Part shown: positions 12,001 through 25,200 of the stretch, in pieces
Layout: every line of letters starts with the position of its first letter
Numbering within the stretch: the first letter of the stretch is position 1
Assembly: GCA_022497155.1 (NCBI GenBank)
Contig: MU385757.1
Location: 351,008-415,007, forward strand
Length of the DNA: 64,000 nucleotides
Reading direction: 5' to 3'
Origin: Whalleya microplaca
Lineage: Eukaryota > Ascomycota > Sordariomycetes > Xylariales > Xylariaceae
Notes under the pieces: model-generated
Database searches by the model: none
What the model saw: only the letters and a program-made list of their open reading frames with translations
What the model was told of the DNA's origin: nothing
Translations under genes and position numbers: made by a program

Positions 12001-15000
12001 AAAGTATTACTTAATATAAAGAATATATCGATATAATAGTCGTAAATAATAATATATTTTTATATATAGTTAAATTATTTAAGCTAACTATATATAAAAC
12101 TAATATCTACGAAATAAACAAATTTATTTAAGTAAAAGAACGTAAACTATCTTTATTAAATAAAAATACCGAAGAATTACGCCGGAAAGCTTAAAAGGTT
12201 ATACTAGAACATTACTATAAATATTTCGACATTTTTAGTAAGGTTTAATTTAATAAACTTACATTAAATTGTCTGATTAACTATCGGATTAATTTAGAAG
12301 ATAATGCCTAATTAAAAAATTTAAATTATAATTTATTATATAAAATATTTTTTAAAGAATTTAAAGCTTATAAGAAATATTTAACCGAGAACTTACAAAA
12401 AGGCTTTATTAAATCCAGTAGTATTTTATAAGTTATATTAGTCCTTTTTACCCTTAAGCCTAATAAAAGGCTTCGATTTTATATCGATTACCGGCGCTTA
12501 AATATGATTACTAAAAAGGATCGCCACTTTTTTCCGCTAATCGAAAAAACTTTATCCCGTTTTAGGAAAGCTAAAATCTTTATAAAAATCGACATTAGGC
12601 AAGCTTTTTATAAGATTTGTATATATCCCGAATACAAAAACCTTACAACCTTTAAAATTCGATATAATATTTTCCGATATAAGGTCTTATTATTCGGATT
12701 AACTAATAAACTTTTTATATTTTAACGCTATATTAATAACGTATTAATGGAATATTTCGATAACTTTTATAGCGCTTATATTAACGATATTATTATATTT
12801 TTAAAAAATAAAGACTAATATATCTAATACGTAAAAAAAGTCTTAGATAAATTTCGCGCTATAAGATTTTAAATAGATTTAAATAAGTATAAGTTTTACG
12901 TTATAAAAACTAAATTTCTTAGCTTTATTATAAAAGTAGATAGTATTAAAATAGATTTTTAAAAGGTTAAAGCCGTATATATATAAGAAATTTTTACTAC
13001 TGTTAAAAACGTCCAGTTATTTCTAGGTTTTTGTAATTTTTATCGCAAATTTGTGAGGGAATACAGATATATAACGCGACTATTAATAAATTTAACCCGT
13101 AAGAGATAAGCGTAATTTTGGAATAAAGATTATATAGTAGTATTTAATAAATTAAAAGCCCGACTGTTAAACGTATTAATTTTAGTATACTTTTTGTTTA
13201 ATAGGGAAACGCGACTGGAAATTAACGCCTCCGATAGTATGATGGTAAGGGTTTTTAACTAAAAGTATAATGATGACTAATGGCATCCTATGGCATTTTT
13301 TTCGGAGGTATTACAAGGAGCCGAATAATTTTACCCTATATATAATAAGGAGCTATTAGCAGTAGTTAAAGCCTTATAATATTGGCGTACCGAGTTTATT
13401 AGCTTATAACGCACCTAATTATTTACTATTATTACTAATTATTAGGCCCTAGAATATTTTGGTATAAAGAAATTCCTTAATGTAAGATAGGTAGTTTAAT
13501 CCGAGCTACTGTCTTAATATTATTTTATTATTACCTTCCGCCCTAATTAAGAGAATAAAGTTGCCGATATTTTATTACAAAAGGCCGAGAACCTTAAGAC
13601 GTAAAAAAAGAAAAAAAAAAGCATAATATATAATAGCTTTATTTAAAGCTATTAATATAATATAAATTTTTTTTATCGAATATATAAAAAACCTTTTTAT
13701 TTTATTAAAAATATAGGTTATAAAAATTAGTATACTCGATAACGCAGACGTTTTTCCTTTTTAAATATCTAAGGTAATACTAATAAATAAAATTTTACGT
13801 TTTAATCGATAAAATTTCGAGTTTGTAATTTATCGGTTTAAGGTAAAATTAAAAAAGGATTTAGATTAGATAATAGCCGGTAATCTAGTTTTATATAAAG
13901 GCCGCTTAATAGTATCCGGAACGGAGAACTTACGGATTAAAGTCTTAAACAAGATATACTTTTATATTACGATAGCGTATTTTAGACATAATAAAACTAA
14001 ACAATTGCTTACTTTATTATATTAGTAGCTAGAAATAGGAAATAATGTCGACCGATTTATATTTAATTATATAATTTGCCGTTTATCGAAATTATTTTGC
14101 GATAAAACACCTAGTTTATTATACTTATTACCCGTCTTATTATATATTTGGCAATATATTATAATAGATTTTAAGTCTATACTTTTAGACCGATACAGAT
14201 TCGATAATTTATGCGTTATAATTAACCGGTTAAGCAAACGTGTATAAAATATTCTTTATATAAAAGGAGTTATAAGTAAAGATGTCGCGTTTATATATTA
14301 CGAAAGACCTTACCGTATGTTCGGTTTACTATAATTAATTATTAGCAATTACGGCCTACAGTTTATATCTGATTTTACCGATAAAATTTCTAGAATTTTC
14401 GGTATTAAATGGAAATTATTTTTATTTAGATATTTTTAAATAGCCGGCTAGGTAGAAAATATTTATTAATTTATTAACTAACGTTTGCGGCTATATATAA
14501 ACTATTATTAAAATAACTAATTTAAAGTAATTTCTGTTATAAATATAATATAAGTAAGCTTTTTATATAACTCGACCGGCCTGTCGCCTTACAAAATAAA
14601 AATGGGATTTTTTATGCCCTTATATTTCGATTAGTCTTATTAAACGACTAATTTTTAAAATATAACCCTATAGGAAAAGCTGTTAAAGGAGGAGGCCTAA
14701 ACTATAATAAATATTATTAAGGAGTATTATAATACTGCTAGAAAGTTTATGGCTATTAGCCAGTAATATATAGTTAATTAGGTAAATAAATATTATTGCA
14801 AGCTAGATTTCGATATCGGGAGTCGAGTATTTATTATTAAAAAATCCTAGTTTATAAACCGCTTAAGTAATAAACTAAATTATCTTTTTATATAATTATA
14901 TTACTGCATATTAAAGAAAGTTGGCTATTTATACCGATTGGAGGTTCCGAACGGATAAAGGGACATTGACGTATTCTTAGCCGACCGATTGCGACGGTAC

Positions 15001-15250
15001 TTAGATAACCCTCTGTTAAAGCAGTCTTCCGAAAACCCTAAGGATAAAGTAATTAATCTAACGTTATAAGAAGAGGAATGGGAAATAGAAAAAATAATTA
15101 TATTACAAATATATTATAAGCGATTATAATATTAAATGTAATAATGTAAATAAGATCCCGACTTTATGTAATATAATATTAAATTTTTTAAGAACTTCCT
15201 GTTTAAGTTACGGAATTATTATACCGAATATCTTAACGTTACGGGTTTTT
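9069..15250 (+). pseudogene. Gypsy-1 gag-pol polyprotein with C-terminal chromodomain
   Basis: Gag probably begins at the ATG at 9069 (MSTRTKD). A degraded CCHC zinc knuckle lies near 10728-10785 (C and H codons turned into Y by C-to-T changes). Protease shows NTGTSSYIFI near 11076-11105, where D-T-G is now N-T-G. Reverse transcriptase runs about 12440-12860, with FIKIDIRQAFYKI and the catalytic box as YIND at 12777-12788. RNase H shows an EINAS remnant near 13220 and YNKELLAVVKAL near 13345-13380. Integrase has the HHCC finger about 13970-14100 and the core to about 14560. A chromodomain remnant lies about 15076-15245, ending in an F-K-N-F-L-F-K-L-R-N-Y-Y pattern typical of fungal chromoviruses. 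Numerous TAA/TAG stops exclude function; only 12504-12725 remains open. Confidence 0.85.
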
Positions 15251-15597
15251 TCTTATATTTAGGGGTATAGGAAAGAGTAATTGTAATAAATACTTTCGAT
15301 TTTTTATATAACGATAATAATATACCGGCTATAACGTAAGTTATAAAAAAGCGTAAAGAAAAAAAACAGTTAAGGAAAACGTAAATATAAGTAGTATTAG
15401 TAAATTAAATTATAATAATTATATGAAATACGGTTGCTATATTCCGGATTGAGGGCTTAATTATGTAATGGTTTAACGTAAATCCGAAGGCATTTTTTTT
15501 TTGCTTAGAAAGCGATTGATGTGGGTTCGAGCCTGGCTATTAGTAGCTTAATTTTTTGTCGAAATTTGCGGACAAATTTTTTCTGACGGGGGGGTAA
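15251..15597 (+). other. Gypsy-1 3' untranslated tail with a Pol III B-box-like sequence
   Basis: Between the chromodomain and the 3' LTR, 15524-15533 reads GGTTCGAGCC, a perfect match to the B-box / T-arm consensus. An A-box-like TGGTTTAACG lies about 50 bp upstream. A T-arm-like stem with one mismatch can be drawn, but a full cloverleaf cannot. The tail ends in the polypurine tract at 15585-15597. Confidence 0.4.
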
Positions 15598-15835
15598 TGT
15601 TACGGCCGAATTAAAACTAGTTAAGATTAGGATTAAAATTAGGATTAAGTAGGGTATGTAAACGCTATAATTACCTGGATAATTAAGCTACCCTACCTTA
15701 TATATATAGTGATTTTTAACAGGCCTTATTAGGCTTGCTTTTTCTTTTCCTTTTTTTCCTTATATTAATAATTTTATTAGTAATATAGCTAGATCTTAAG
15801 CCCTGTCTTTCGTAAAAGGCGTATACCCCGTAACA
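15598..15835 (+). repeat. Gypsy-1 3' LTR
   Basis: It starts TGTTACGGCC right after the G-rich polypurine tract and ends CCCCGTAACA, the canonical CA end that the 5' copy has lost to RIP. Confidence 0.9.
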
Positions 15836-15840
15836 TATAA

Positions 15841-17502
15841 GCCCTAAAGAAGCTTTCCGAGCCTACCGATAAAAAAGTGATAAAAAGTTTTAAAAATTAA
15901 GCAAAAGTTTATAGCGTTATTATTACTAATTAAAATAATAATTACGGGCGTTATAACGTAATCTAAAATTAAGTACTTAAAATAGTTAATTTTAATTTAA
16001 GAGTTTTAGTAATAATTATAAGCTTTTAAAAAAAAGTAATTACGGTTTAAAATATTATTAAAGCTTTAAAAAGCTTTTTAGCACTTTCGATAGCGAGTAT
16101 TCGAATTATAATATTAGAAACTTATCGATAAGTATTAGTTAGGGCTAAAAAAAGCTTAATTAAGTCTAATAAATAGTACGCGGAATGGCATTAAGCTTTT
16201 ATAAACGCTTAAGTTTATAAATTTTTTAAAGTTAACGGAATACTAGCGGTTAAAAATTTCCTTAATATAATAGGAGCTTATTTAGCCTTTAATTAGGTAA
16301 TAAAAAAGCTTAGTAATATAATTAAAGACGATTATTTAAGGAATCGACTAATTATATTAGTTTAATATAGAGATTAATTCGGAGTTTTATTATATAAAAA
16401 TTAGCTAAGGGCTCGAAATAAAGCTTTAGGCTTTTTTATTACGTTCGGAAAATAGCTTAGTAATTTAAACCTTAGATAAGAATTTACTGACAGTAGATTT
16501 TTAAGTAAGCTTAATAGTAATTCCGGAACTTGGAATAGGTAATTATGCCTTTATTTATTAGCTAAAAAGCGTTTATATTATTAGATATTTAAATTATACG
16601 TAATTTTATAATATATTATTATTAGAAAAAGCGATAGAATTATTAATATTCCGAAAAAGTCTTATATAACCGAAATTAAGAAGCGCTTTAAGTTTTTTAG
16701 GTAAAAAAACCTGGCAGATAAAATTTATTTTTAAAGATAGCAAATAAAATAAGGCTTACGAAATAGGAGTAATCGAAAAGGTTAGAAATTTAAAGAAGGA
16801 TTTTAAAATTTAATAGTTTTTAACCGTTTTATGGAAATAGTAATCGATTTTATTAAGGATTTTAAGCTTAGAGGATTACCGGGTTTTTATATTATAATAG
16901 AATTCGAAAAATACCTATTCTCGGAATATATTATTATCGATAACTGTAGAGCTTTTTATTTAGTTAATAGCGCGGTATTAATAATTTTAGGGAGCTTTTA
17001 ATTTGTTTAAAATAATAAAGTAATAGAAATAGGCATTTCGAGTTTCCCTATTACTAGATGAGGTAAGAGGATTTTTCTTAAGATTTTTTAAATTAAGGGA
17101 GAAAGAAAGTCTTAAGATCTTAAACTTATTAACGTAATATTTATTAAGGGATTTTATATAAACATTATTTCGGAAGCTTATTTAAAAAATATAAGGATTT
17201 AATATTACGGACTCGATTATTTATTATAATATAGTATTATAAATTATAATATTATATTTAAAAAGCTTTTTCGAAAATATAACTTAGTTTTTATTAAATA
17301 TAATAAGCTTTTTTTATATTATAACGAGCTTATAATAATTAATGTTATTTTATTTAAAAAGATTAAATAAAGTATAGTAAAAATATTAGCTTTTTTTATA
17401 ATAAAGAGAAATAAGCTGTAGAAATTTTTTAGGGATTTCGCGCGCCCGAAAAAGGATTTTAAAGCTTTATAGTATATTCGGTTAGGTTATTTAAAACTAA
17501 TA
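15841..17502 (+). pseudogene. Copia-A gag and aspartic protease region, up to the GAG-pre-integrase domain
   Basis: This is the second piece of Copia-A, between the Gypsy-1 and Gypsy-2a insertions. Reading through stops, a gag-like helical stretch is followed by a Copia protease: DNCRAFYLVNS near 16938-16970 (the active-site region, D-N/S-x-C type), then GISSFPIT, a glycine-rich strand, and an INIISEAYLKN segment typical of the protease C-terminal half. At the right end, YIRLGYL (about 17473-17493) is the remnant of the W-H-x-R-L-G-H-L pre-integrase motif. The frame then breaks at the Gypsy-2a insertion. In-frame stops are frequent, so no product is expected. Confidence 0.7.
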
Positions 17503-17506
17503 ATAT

Positions 17507-17742
17507 TGTTATAGGGCTAGTGTGCCGTGGCACATATATATCGCTTGTCTTTTTTTTTTTTTCTTTTTTTTTTAGATAAAACACATATAGTTTAAACAGC
17601 CTTGTCGCCGACAATAGACACATCTCTCCTTTCGATTAATCGCCGTTATAAGTGACTCTTTTATTTTATTACTTTGATTACCTCCGATCAGCTAAAGTTA
17701 TAAAGTAGCACCTCCTTTACCCTAATACCCTGTCCCAAGACA
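17507..17742 (+). repeat. Gypsy-2a 5' LTR
   Basis: It contains a pyrimidine tract near 17550-17573 and ends ACCCTGTCCCAAGACA. The leader that follows begins TTTAGCTCCCCCGGATAGGC. Both the LTR end and this leader recur in the TRIM elements of the window. Confidence 0.88.
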
Positions 17743-17959
17743 TTTAGCTCCCCCGGATAGGCTTTAATTTTTTCGCCTTTTTAATTAATTAAGAAGAATA
17801 GTCTAAATAAAGGCAGCAGTAAGATAGGACTAAAAGAGAAAGATTTTAATAAAACCCCTAAAACTATTAAACTAACCGAACTTATAAAAAAAAGCACTAA
17901 CTAAAAAAAAGAACTAACAGTAAATAATTATTTAAAATAAAAAAGTAATGCTAAAAATA

Positions 17960-20900
17960 AATAAATTAATAAAAAAACTTATAAAAGATTTATAATATAT
18001 ATTAATAAGTTAGTAATATAAAAATATAAAGATATAAAAAATATAAAATATAAAAAATATAAAAATATAGTAATATAAAAATATAAAAAAGTATAAGTTT
18101 TAATAAAATAAATTAAATACGAAAAAATTAGCAATATAAAAGATTAGGAAAAATTAAAAAATCATAAAGTATATAATAAATAATGTATAAAAATATACTA
18201 CAGTTTAGATTTATAAAATAAACTAAAGTAAAATTTAAGTAACGAGAATAATATCCGAGCTTTTAATTAGCTTATAGGTAATTTTATTACGCGATTAATT
18301 AATTAATATAATATAATAGCCAGGTTAACAACTTATTATCGAAATTTTTTTTAAAAGTTTCCTAACTTTTAAGGCTATTATTAGCGTCCTAAAGAATAAT
18401 TATAATTTTATATCTAAAATATTATAGAATTACAACTTAACGCAATTAAAAAAAATAAAATATATTCCCCTAAAATTAAGTATAACTAAAAAATTAAAAT
18501 AGCTATATAATAAGATATCTTAAATTATACTAAATATAATTAAAAAGGGATTCCTCTAGCTAACCGATAATTAAGGGATTATTAATTTTATTACTAATTA
18601 AAGGCACTATTAAAATAAGAAAGACTCGGCATTATATAATTAGAATATTTAATTAAAAATAACTAACTAAAAGACTTTATTTCTTAATATAACAAAAAAC
18701 GTATAAATCGATAAAAAGCCTATAAATTAAAATATAGCTTCCGATTAAAAGCAATTTATTATAACCGGAAAAACTAGGTTTATAATAACGGCTATATTAC
18801 TAAATTTTCGAAACTATTTATAGCTTTTATTTAATAAAAATAATATTATAAATTAAATCGAAAATATAATATATATATTCGATAGATACAGCTTAAAAAA
18901 TGATATTAAAATTAAGGAAATGCCGTATTAAACAGATAATTAAATTAATAAGCGACGGATCGAAACTTTACTGGAAGGTATTATTATTTAAAAAAAAGTA
19001 AAAGCAATTTTAAAGCGATATTTTAAAATTAGTAACCTAAAGTAAATAAAGACTTTTATAAAACGGTTAAAAAACCTAAAAGGAAATAATAAACTATTTG
19101 GACCGATAGAAATTTATTATTATATTTTAGATTATTCGGTTTGGGTAAAAAATATCCGGAAATAAGGGAAAATTAAAAAATAAAACGCTATTTTTATTAG
19201 TAATTTATAACAGAAAATCGATTAGAAAGTTATTAAGCGGATTATATAGTTTTATTCGAAATTATATAACGAATTTTTCGAACTGGATTATAAAAAAGCT
19301 TAAAACGTTATATATATATAAGCGGATATTATAGTCGGCCTAATAAACTATAATAGCTATAATATCTAACAGGTTTCGCCCGATCGACCGCATAAAAATA
19401 AATCGGTTAATTATTAACGTTTGGTTTAGTTCCGCTTATTATTAATAAGCTTAAAATAGCCTAAGGTTATTTTAAAAAAAAAGACTTTATTTTTTTAGCT
19501 AAACGAAATAAAAGACTTAATTAAGTTTATAAAATAAATATCTATTACATAATTTAAAACTAACGAAAATTTTATTACATTTATAAAGAAATTTTAATTA
19601 ATACTACCGAAATTAAAATATTACGCCTTATAAAAAAAAACTTTTACCTAATAAAATATTTAAAGACATAAAGTAAGAAATATATCTTTTAATATTGATT
19701 ACGCCAAGCCTTTAAATAGAAGAGGAGAATATAAAAGGTATAATAGCCGATAAGATTAAAATAGCCGATATATATTACAACCGATATTATTTTAAGGGTA
19801 TAATTAAAATACTTATTTTTTTTACGGAAAATTAGGCTATTTTTTTATTACTTACTCCTTAATAGCGTCGTTAAGCCGTAATAATATAATACGATATAAT
19901 AATTAATTTAAGGGATATTTTATTGGAGGTTTTTAAGCTGCTCCTAAAATTAAGAATATTTTATTTTTTGGGCATATAATTACTGAAGGCAAAATAAATA
20001 AAGAAGGTATTATTTAAACCTGCCTACAATTTTTATATAAAATAAAGGTATGCGGTATTTAAATTCGGAAATTGGTTTATTATTACTTTTATAAATATAA
20101 TAAGATCGAAAAAGATATAAAGTTTAAATAAAACTATAATTTTATTCGATTAACGGCTAATTTATAAAATCGTAACCCAGAAACGACATTAGTTATAGAT
20201 TTAAAAGTTAATAATATTAAAATAAAAGGCCTAAAAAATAATATTTTTTACGAATTTATAAATTTATAAGATTATTTTTAGAAGGAACTAATTATTAATA
20301 AAAGCGGGAATCTTATATATAAAGTAGTAATTAAGCCGTTTTAATATTAAAAAAGTATAAAAATATAAACGGCAGTATATCCGTAAAAAAGACAATCGAT
20401 AAAGTATTATTAAAACTAAACCTTTTATTTTTAATAGTTCTAAAAACGCCGAAATAAACCTAAACTAATATACTAAAGAATATTATACCTAATTAATTAG
20501 CTTTAACTTTAATTTCGGAATACTAGAAAAAAAGGATTTTTAAAAATGCAGCGAAAAAATTTAAAGTTTTATAAGATAATTTAATTAAATATTATACGGG
20601 ATTTAGTAAAATATTACTTTAATACCTATTCAATAAAGCGGATAAAATAGGTCGAAAGTCTTATAAAATAATTTATATCCTTTTAGCCGAAATAATTAAT
20701 TAGTAGCAATAAAAATAGCAATCTTAATTTAATCCTATATTAAATATATTATAGCTAATTTTTATGCCTAATAAATCTTAAAATAGCTTTATAAATATAT
20801 TAATTAATAATATTTTTATAATACCCGGTAACGCTGCCTAAATTATTATAATATTTCTGCCGGTATTTATCCGGAATATTAAAATATATATCCGATTATT

Positions 20901-23900
20901 GCCCCAATTAATTATAAAAATTAGCTTTAAAAAATATAAAAACTTAATTATTACAGTTATTAATACGGGTATTTAATTAAATATTATTATATAATTATAT
21001 ATTTTTAAATATTAAATATTTATATAAAAAATTAAAATTACGTAATCCGGCTTTAATATATTAGTAAATAATAAAACTAGAAACTTTAACCTAATTAAAA
21101 AACCTATATAATTAACAAGCTATAATTTGCCGTTACCGATTTATATAGTTAGAAATTCTAAAGCTACATTTCCCTTATTTCTTAGCCTTAATTTTATTTT
21201 TTAATCGCGTATAATAATTTACTCTAAAAAAGGCTTATTAATAGTTTCGATATTTTTCGGAAAAGTTAAAATTATAATACCCTTTATATATAATAAACTA
21301 GCTAAGCAAACTTTAACTAACGTCGTTAATTTTTTAAAAAACTAATAACTGCCGATATTAAAGGCTAAATCGATAGTAAATAAAAGCCTTAAAATATTAC
21401 GGCAATAATAAATTTAGTAAAGTTTGGAAATATAGTTTAAAATAACTTAAGTTTAAAATAAGTTAATAAATAAATAAAAATTATTATTAATAAAATATTT
21501 TAAGATAGTAATTAAATATAAGCCTCGCTATTTAATAATTATTTATTAGGCTTATTATAAAAGACTATTAGAAAGAAATTTAAATAAGTAATGCGGTATA
21601 TAATATTATATTATAAAAAAATATTACAAAAAAACGAAATTAAGCTATATATAATATATAAACTAAAAATACAAAAAGTTTACCTAATCGATAATACCGA
21701 ATCGAATAGTATAGTTTCTTTAAGGTCGATTAATTAAAAATAAGCAATATTATAAAATATAAAGCCGAATTTCGAACCTTAAAATATATCTAAAATAAAT
21801 AAAAAATATAAAAGTATTATTCCGCGTTTCGCTTCCGCGCCGCAAAATATTAGATTAATAAAAAAACGCCTAAATATTATTAAAATAAAGCTATTAAATA
21901 TAAAGTTTATAAATTAAAAGAAAGCAATACTAATTAAGATTTTTTATCGATAAAAAATAACATTAGCTTAAGACTTTATAAAAATCAGCCGAATTAAAAA
22001 AAAAGTATTTCCTTTATATAAGATTAAAATAATATTATATAATATATAATAAGCCAGATTAATTCCTATTTTAGCGCTACTAAAAATATAGGTTTTAGAT
22101 ATTTTACAAAGTCGGTTTAAAAATAAAATATTAAAAAAATTTTATACTTTATACCGTAACGCCTAATTTATAGTTAAAAAAAAATAAAAGCTTTTGGTTA
22201 ATTAATTCGGCTATAAAATTAAACGCTATATAAATATAAAACGCCTTTTTTCCGAACAATTATAACAAATTTACGGAAGAATTTATTATATAGGTAATAA
22301 TTTTTATAATAGATTTTTTTTTAAAATATAATTAAATATTATTATTTATATTTAACAAAAATTATATTATATTTTCGACGCCAATCGGGTTTTTCCGGAT
22401 AACAACTTTACTATAAGGAGGAACTAATTCGGTAACATAATTTTTACGTATTATTACCCGGATTTTATTCGACTTTATACCTAATAAATGCGAGCCATTT
22501 TTTAATAATATTAGTATTAAAAGGCTAAAAATAAAATATAATAATTAAAAAATCGCACTAAAAATAAAACGATTTATTTATAAATATTTAAAGAATATTA
22601 ATAATATTTTACTTAATTTTAAACTAACGGAAGCTATAATTAGTACGGAAAAAAGCGATTGGTATAAAAACGCTACTATTATTATCGGCTATTTATACGG
22701 TATTAATAGTCGTTCTTTTAATTAAACTAAGGTTATTAAAATTACGGAATAGGTATTTTATAGTAATGTTTTTAAAATACGGGCATTTTTAAAAGTTATA
22801 ATTTATTATTATATATAAATCGTATATTATACGTTAATTATTTTATTACTAATAAAACTTTTCCGGAAAAACGCAAATTAAAAATAGGAAATAAAGTAAT
22901 AGTAAGTTATAAATAAATTTAAAATAATATTAATTAATATATCTTATTTAATTACACTCGATTATATAAACGGATATATTATTTAGCTTAAAATTAATAC
23001 ATTAAGTATTAAATAGAGGTATATATTAAAATAAGAAATTAATAAATACGTTCGATTTATAAGGTTTAAATCTGGTATATAAAAAGGACCGGAATTTAAT
23101 TACAATATTATAAAATAAAAATGTTTCAGGATAATTAAGTTTTTTTAATAATTGCGAAATTACTTTTATAGCACGAGATTTATTTTTAAAATTAATACTA
23201 AAGTTTTAATTACTTAATTAAATAATAAATTCTTTAGTTTATTTAGCGCGGCATTAATTTAATAAATAGCTTTTATTAAAATATTTAATTTCGAAATAAG
23301 GCATATTTTTAAAAAACGATATTAAATAGCAAATAGTTTATTACGCAAACTATTAAAGCCGTCCGATAAATTAAATAATTAATGGGAGAAAAAAATTAAT
23401 AACTTTATTAACATTTAATTTAATATTTTTATAATAAAAATATCTCGATTAAATAAACCAATATATAAAATACCGAAATTCTTTCTATTATTTATTATTT
23501 TATACCTGTTAAAAAACTAGTTTAAAGTTTCTTAAAAAAATCGTAATATATTTTAGTACCCTAAAACTACTTAATCGATTAAAAAGTTTTAATATAACGA
23601 AATAATATTATATAAAAGTAAGCTTCCGGAATAAAGCTATTAAATATATAATTTAAAAAGGAATTTTATAGCGGAAATCTTATAAGAAATATAGCTAACG
23701 GCATATCGTTAATAATATTAATTAATAAAAACGTATTATTAAAAACTACTACTCGAGAGTTAAAACGTATCGAAAACGTAAATCGATTTATAATAAAATA
23801 GTTAAGTTTTATTATTAAAAAGGGATATATTAAAAGATCTAAACTACCGTTAAATATTACCTAAAATGCTAGCTTTTTACGGATAGACAATTTAGAAATT

Positions 23901-25200
23901 AAGGACTTTTTTTAACGCTAAAATAGTTACTAACTATTTAAATTATTAATATTTAGTTTTTTTTAAACAATAATAAATATTCGGCTATTATTAAAGTAAA
24001 AAATAAGTTATTAGGGTAGCCTAAAATTAAAATACTAAAAAATATTATAGTAATTAAGGTATAAAAGTTTTTTTAAAACTATATTTATACTAATTATAAT
24101 ATTTTTATAATAATTAAATATAATAAAGGCTTAAAAAATAAAATAGAAATAACTAAAGGTATTATATAGCTAGATATTAAAGTATAAGTCGGACTTATAT
24201 ATTATTTTTAGACGTAAAGATAAATAAAGATAAGCTATTAACCGATTATAAAATTTCTTATATATATAACGGGAGAAATTAATAAATTATAAATTAAAAA
24301 GTTTAAAGCTATATTTTAAACTAATTAAACGTTTATATAAAAATATAAGTTTATATTATACAAATTAATTTATAATAGAAAATTTATTATACCGATCGAA
24401 ATAGTTTTATTATTTTAGCGGGTTTTTAATTAGTCGGATATTTGTAATAAAGAAAATCTTATTATTAAAAAAGTAAAGATATTTAAATAATAAAATAAAA
24501 ATGTCGCAAAAGTAGTATAAATTTTAATAAAAAAATAAAAACAAGCGGCGGAACGAAATAATTAATAATATTTTTTAAAGAGACAATTAAAACTGTTAAA
24601 ATAAAGCAGCCTAATTTTATTTTATAATATAATACGGGATATCGATATATTTAAAAATAAGAAACTAAAATATAAATAAACTAGGTTTTATTAAATTATA
24701 AAGAAATAAAAATAAAATATATTTTTTTTAAAAGAATTAAACGGGATAATATTATAAAAAGTATTTTTTTTTAATCGGCTAAAAAGATTTATTCGAGATA
24801 TAAAAAGGTATTAAAAACTTAGCGAACTTTACAATAACTATTAGTTAAGTAGCTATAATAAAATAAGAAATAATTATAAAAATATTAAACTAATAAACAA
24901 TAATATAATATATTAAAATAAAAATATACAAAAAAGCCCGGTAACCTATAGCTAAACTAAAAAAGTCGAGTTTAATAAAGATTAAAAAATTATAAAAAAT
25001 AAAATATCTAAAGAAATAATTAAAATTAAACTACCTAAAATATTATTAACGGAGCGAAAAACTTATAATCGAGTATTAAAGAAATAATATTAATAAATTG
25101 GATTATTTTTTTTTACGTTTTATATAAATTAACATTTTATAAAAATAAAGTTTTACAAGGTTATAATAAATATAAAGAAATAATAAAAAAAAAGCTTAAA
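17960..25200 (+). pseudogene. Gypsy-2a gag-pol remnant (protease, RT, RNase H, post-RT region)
   Basis: The first ~3 kb should be gag, but I see no diagnostic motif in it. Protease is seen near 20950-20970 as VINTG, from V-x-D-T-G by G-to-A change, followed by a strand-rich segment (LPIYIVRNSKATFPL near 21130-21175). Reverse transcriptase is clear: TPIGFFRITTLL and GGTNSV near 22378-22440, and the degraded catalytic box FFNNIS near 22497-22515 (F-L-D-D). RNase H and a connection domain follow, with WKGPEFNYN-type sequence near 23080-23110. Integrase should lie downstream, but I cannot place its catalytic residues. This RT subtype (T-P-I-G-x-F-R ... G-G-T-N-S-V) is common in fungal Gypsy elements. 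Stops are dense. Confidence 0.65.

Larger units (their letters stand above)
8714..15835 (+). mobile_element. Gypsy-1: Ty3/Gypsy chromovirus, RIP-degraded, nested in Copia-A
   Basis: The element is bounded by 238-bp LTRs (8714-8951 and 15598-15835) and flanked by the target duplication TATAG (8709-8713) / TATAA (15836-15840). The one mismatch is a RIP-type G to A. A polypurine tract GACGGGGGGGTAA (15585-15597) abuts the 3' LTR, and the terminal inverted bases are TGTTACGG / CCGTAACA. Total length is 7,122 bp. The domain order gag, CCHC knuckle, protease, RT, RNase H, integrase, chromodomain on the plus strand identifies a chromovirus. Confidence 0.92.

Noticed and set aside
12504..12725. Plus-strand 73-codon frame as an independent gene
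   Set aside because: It is the surviving open stretch of the Gypsy-1 reverse transcriptase.
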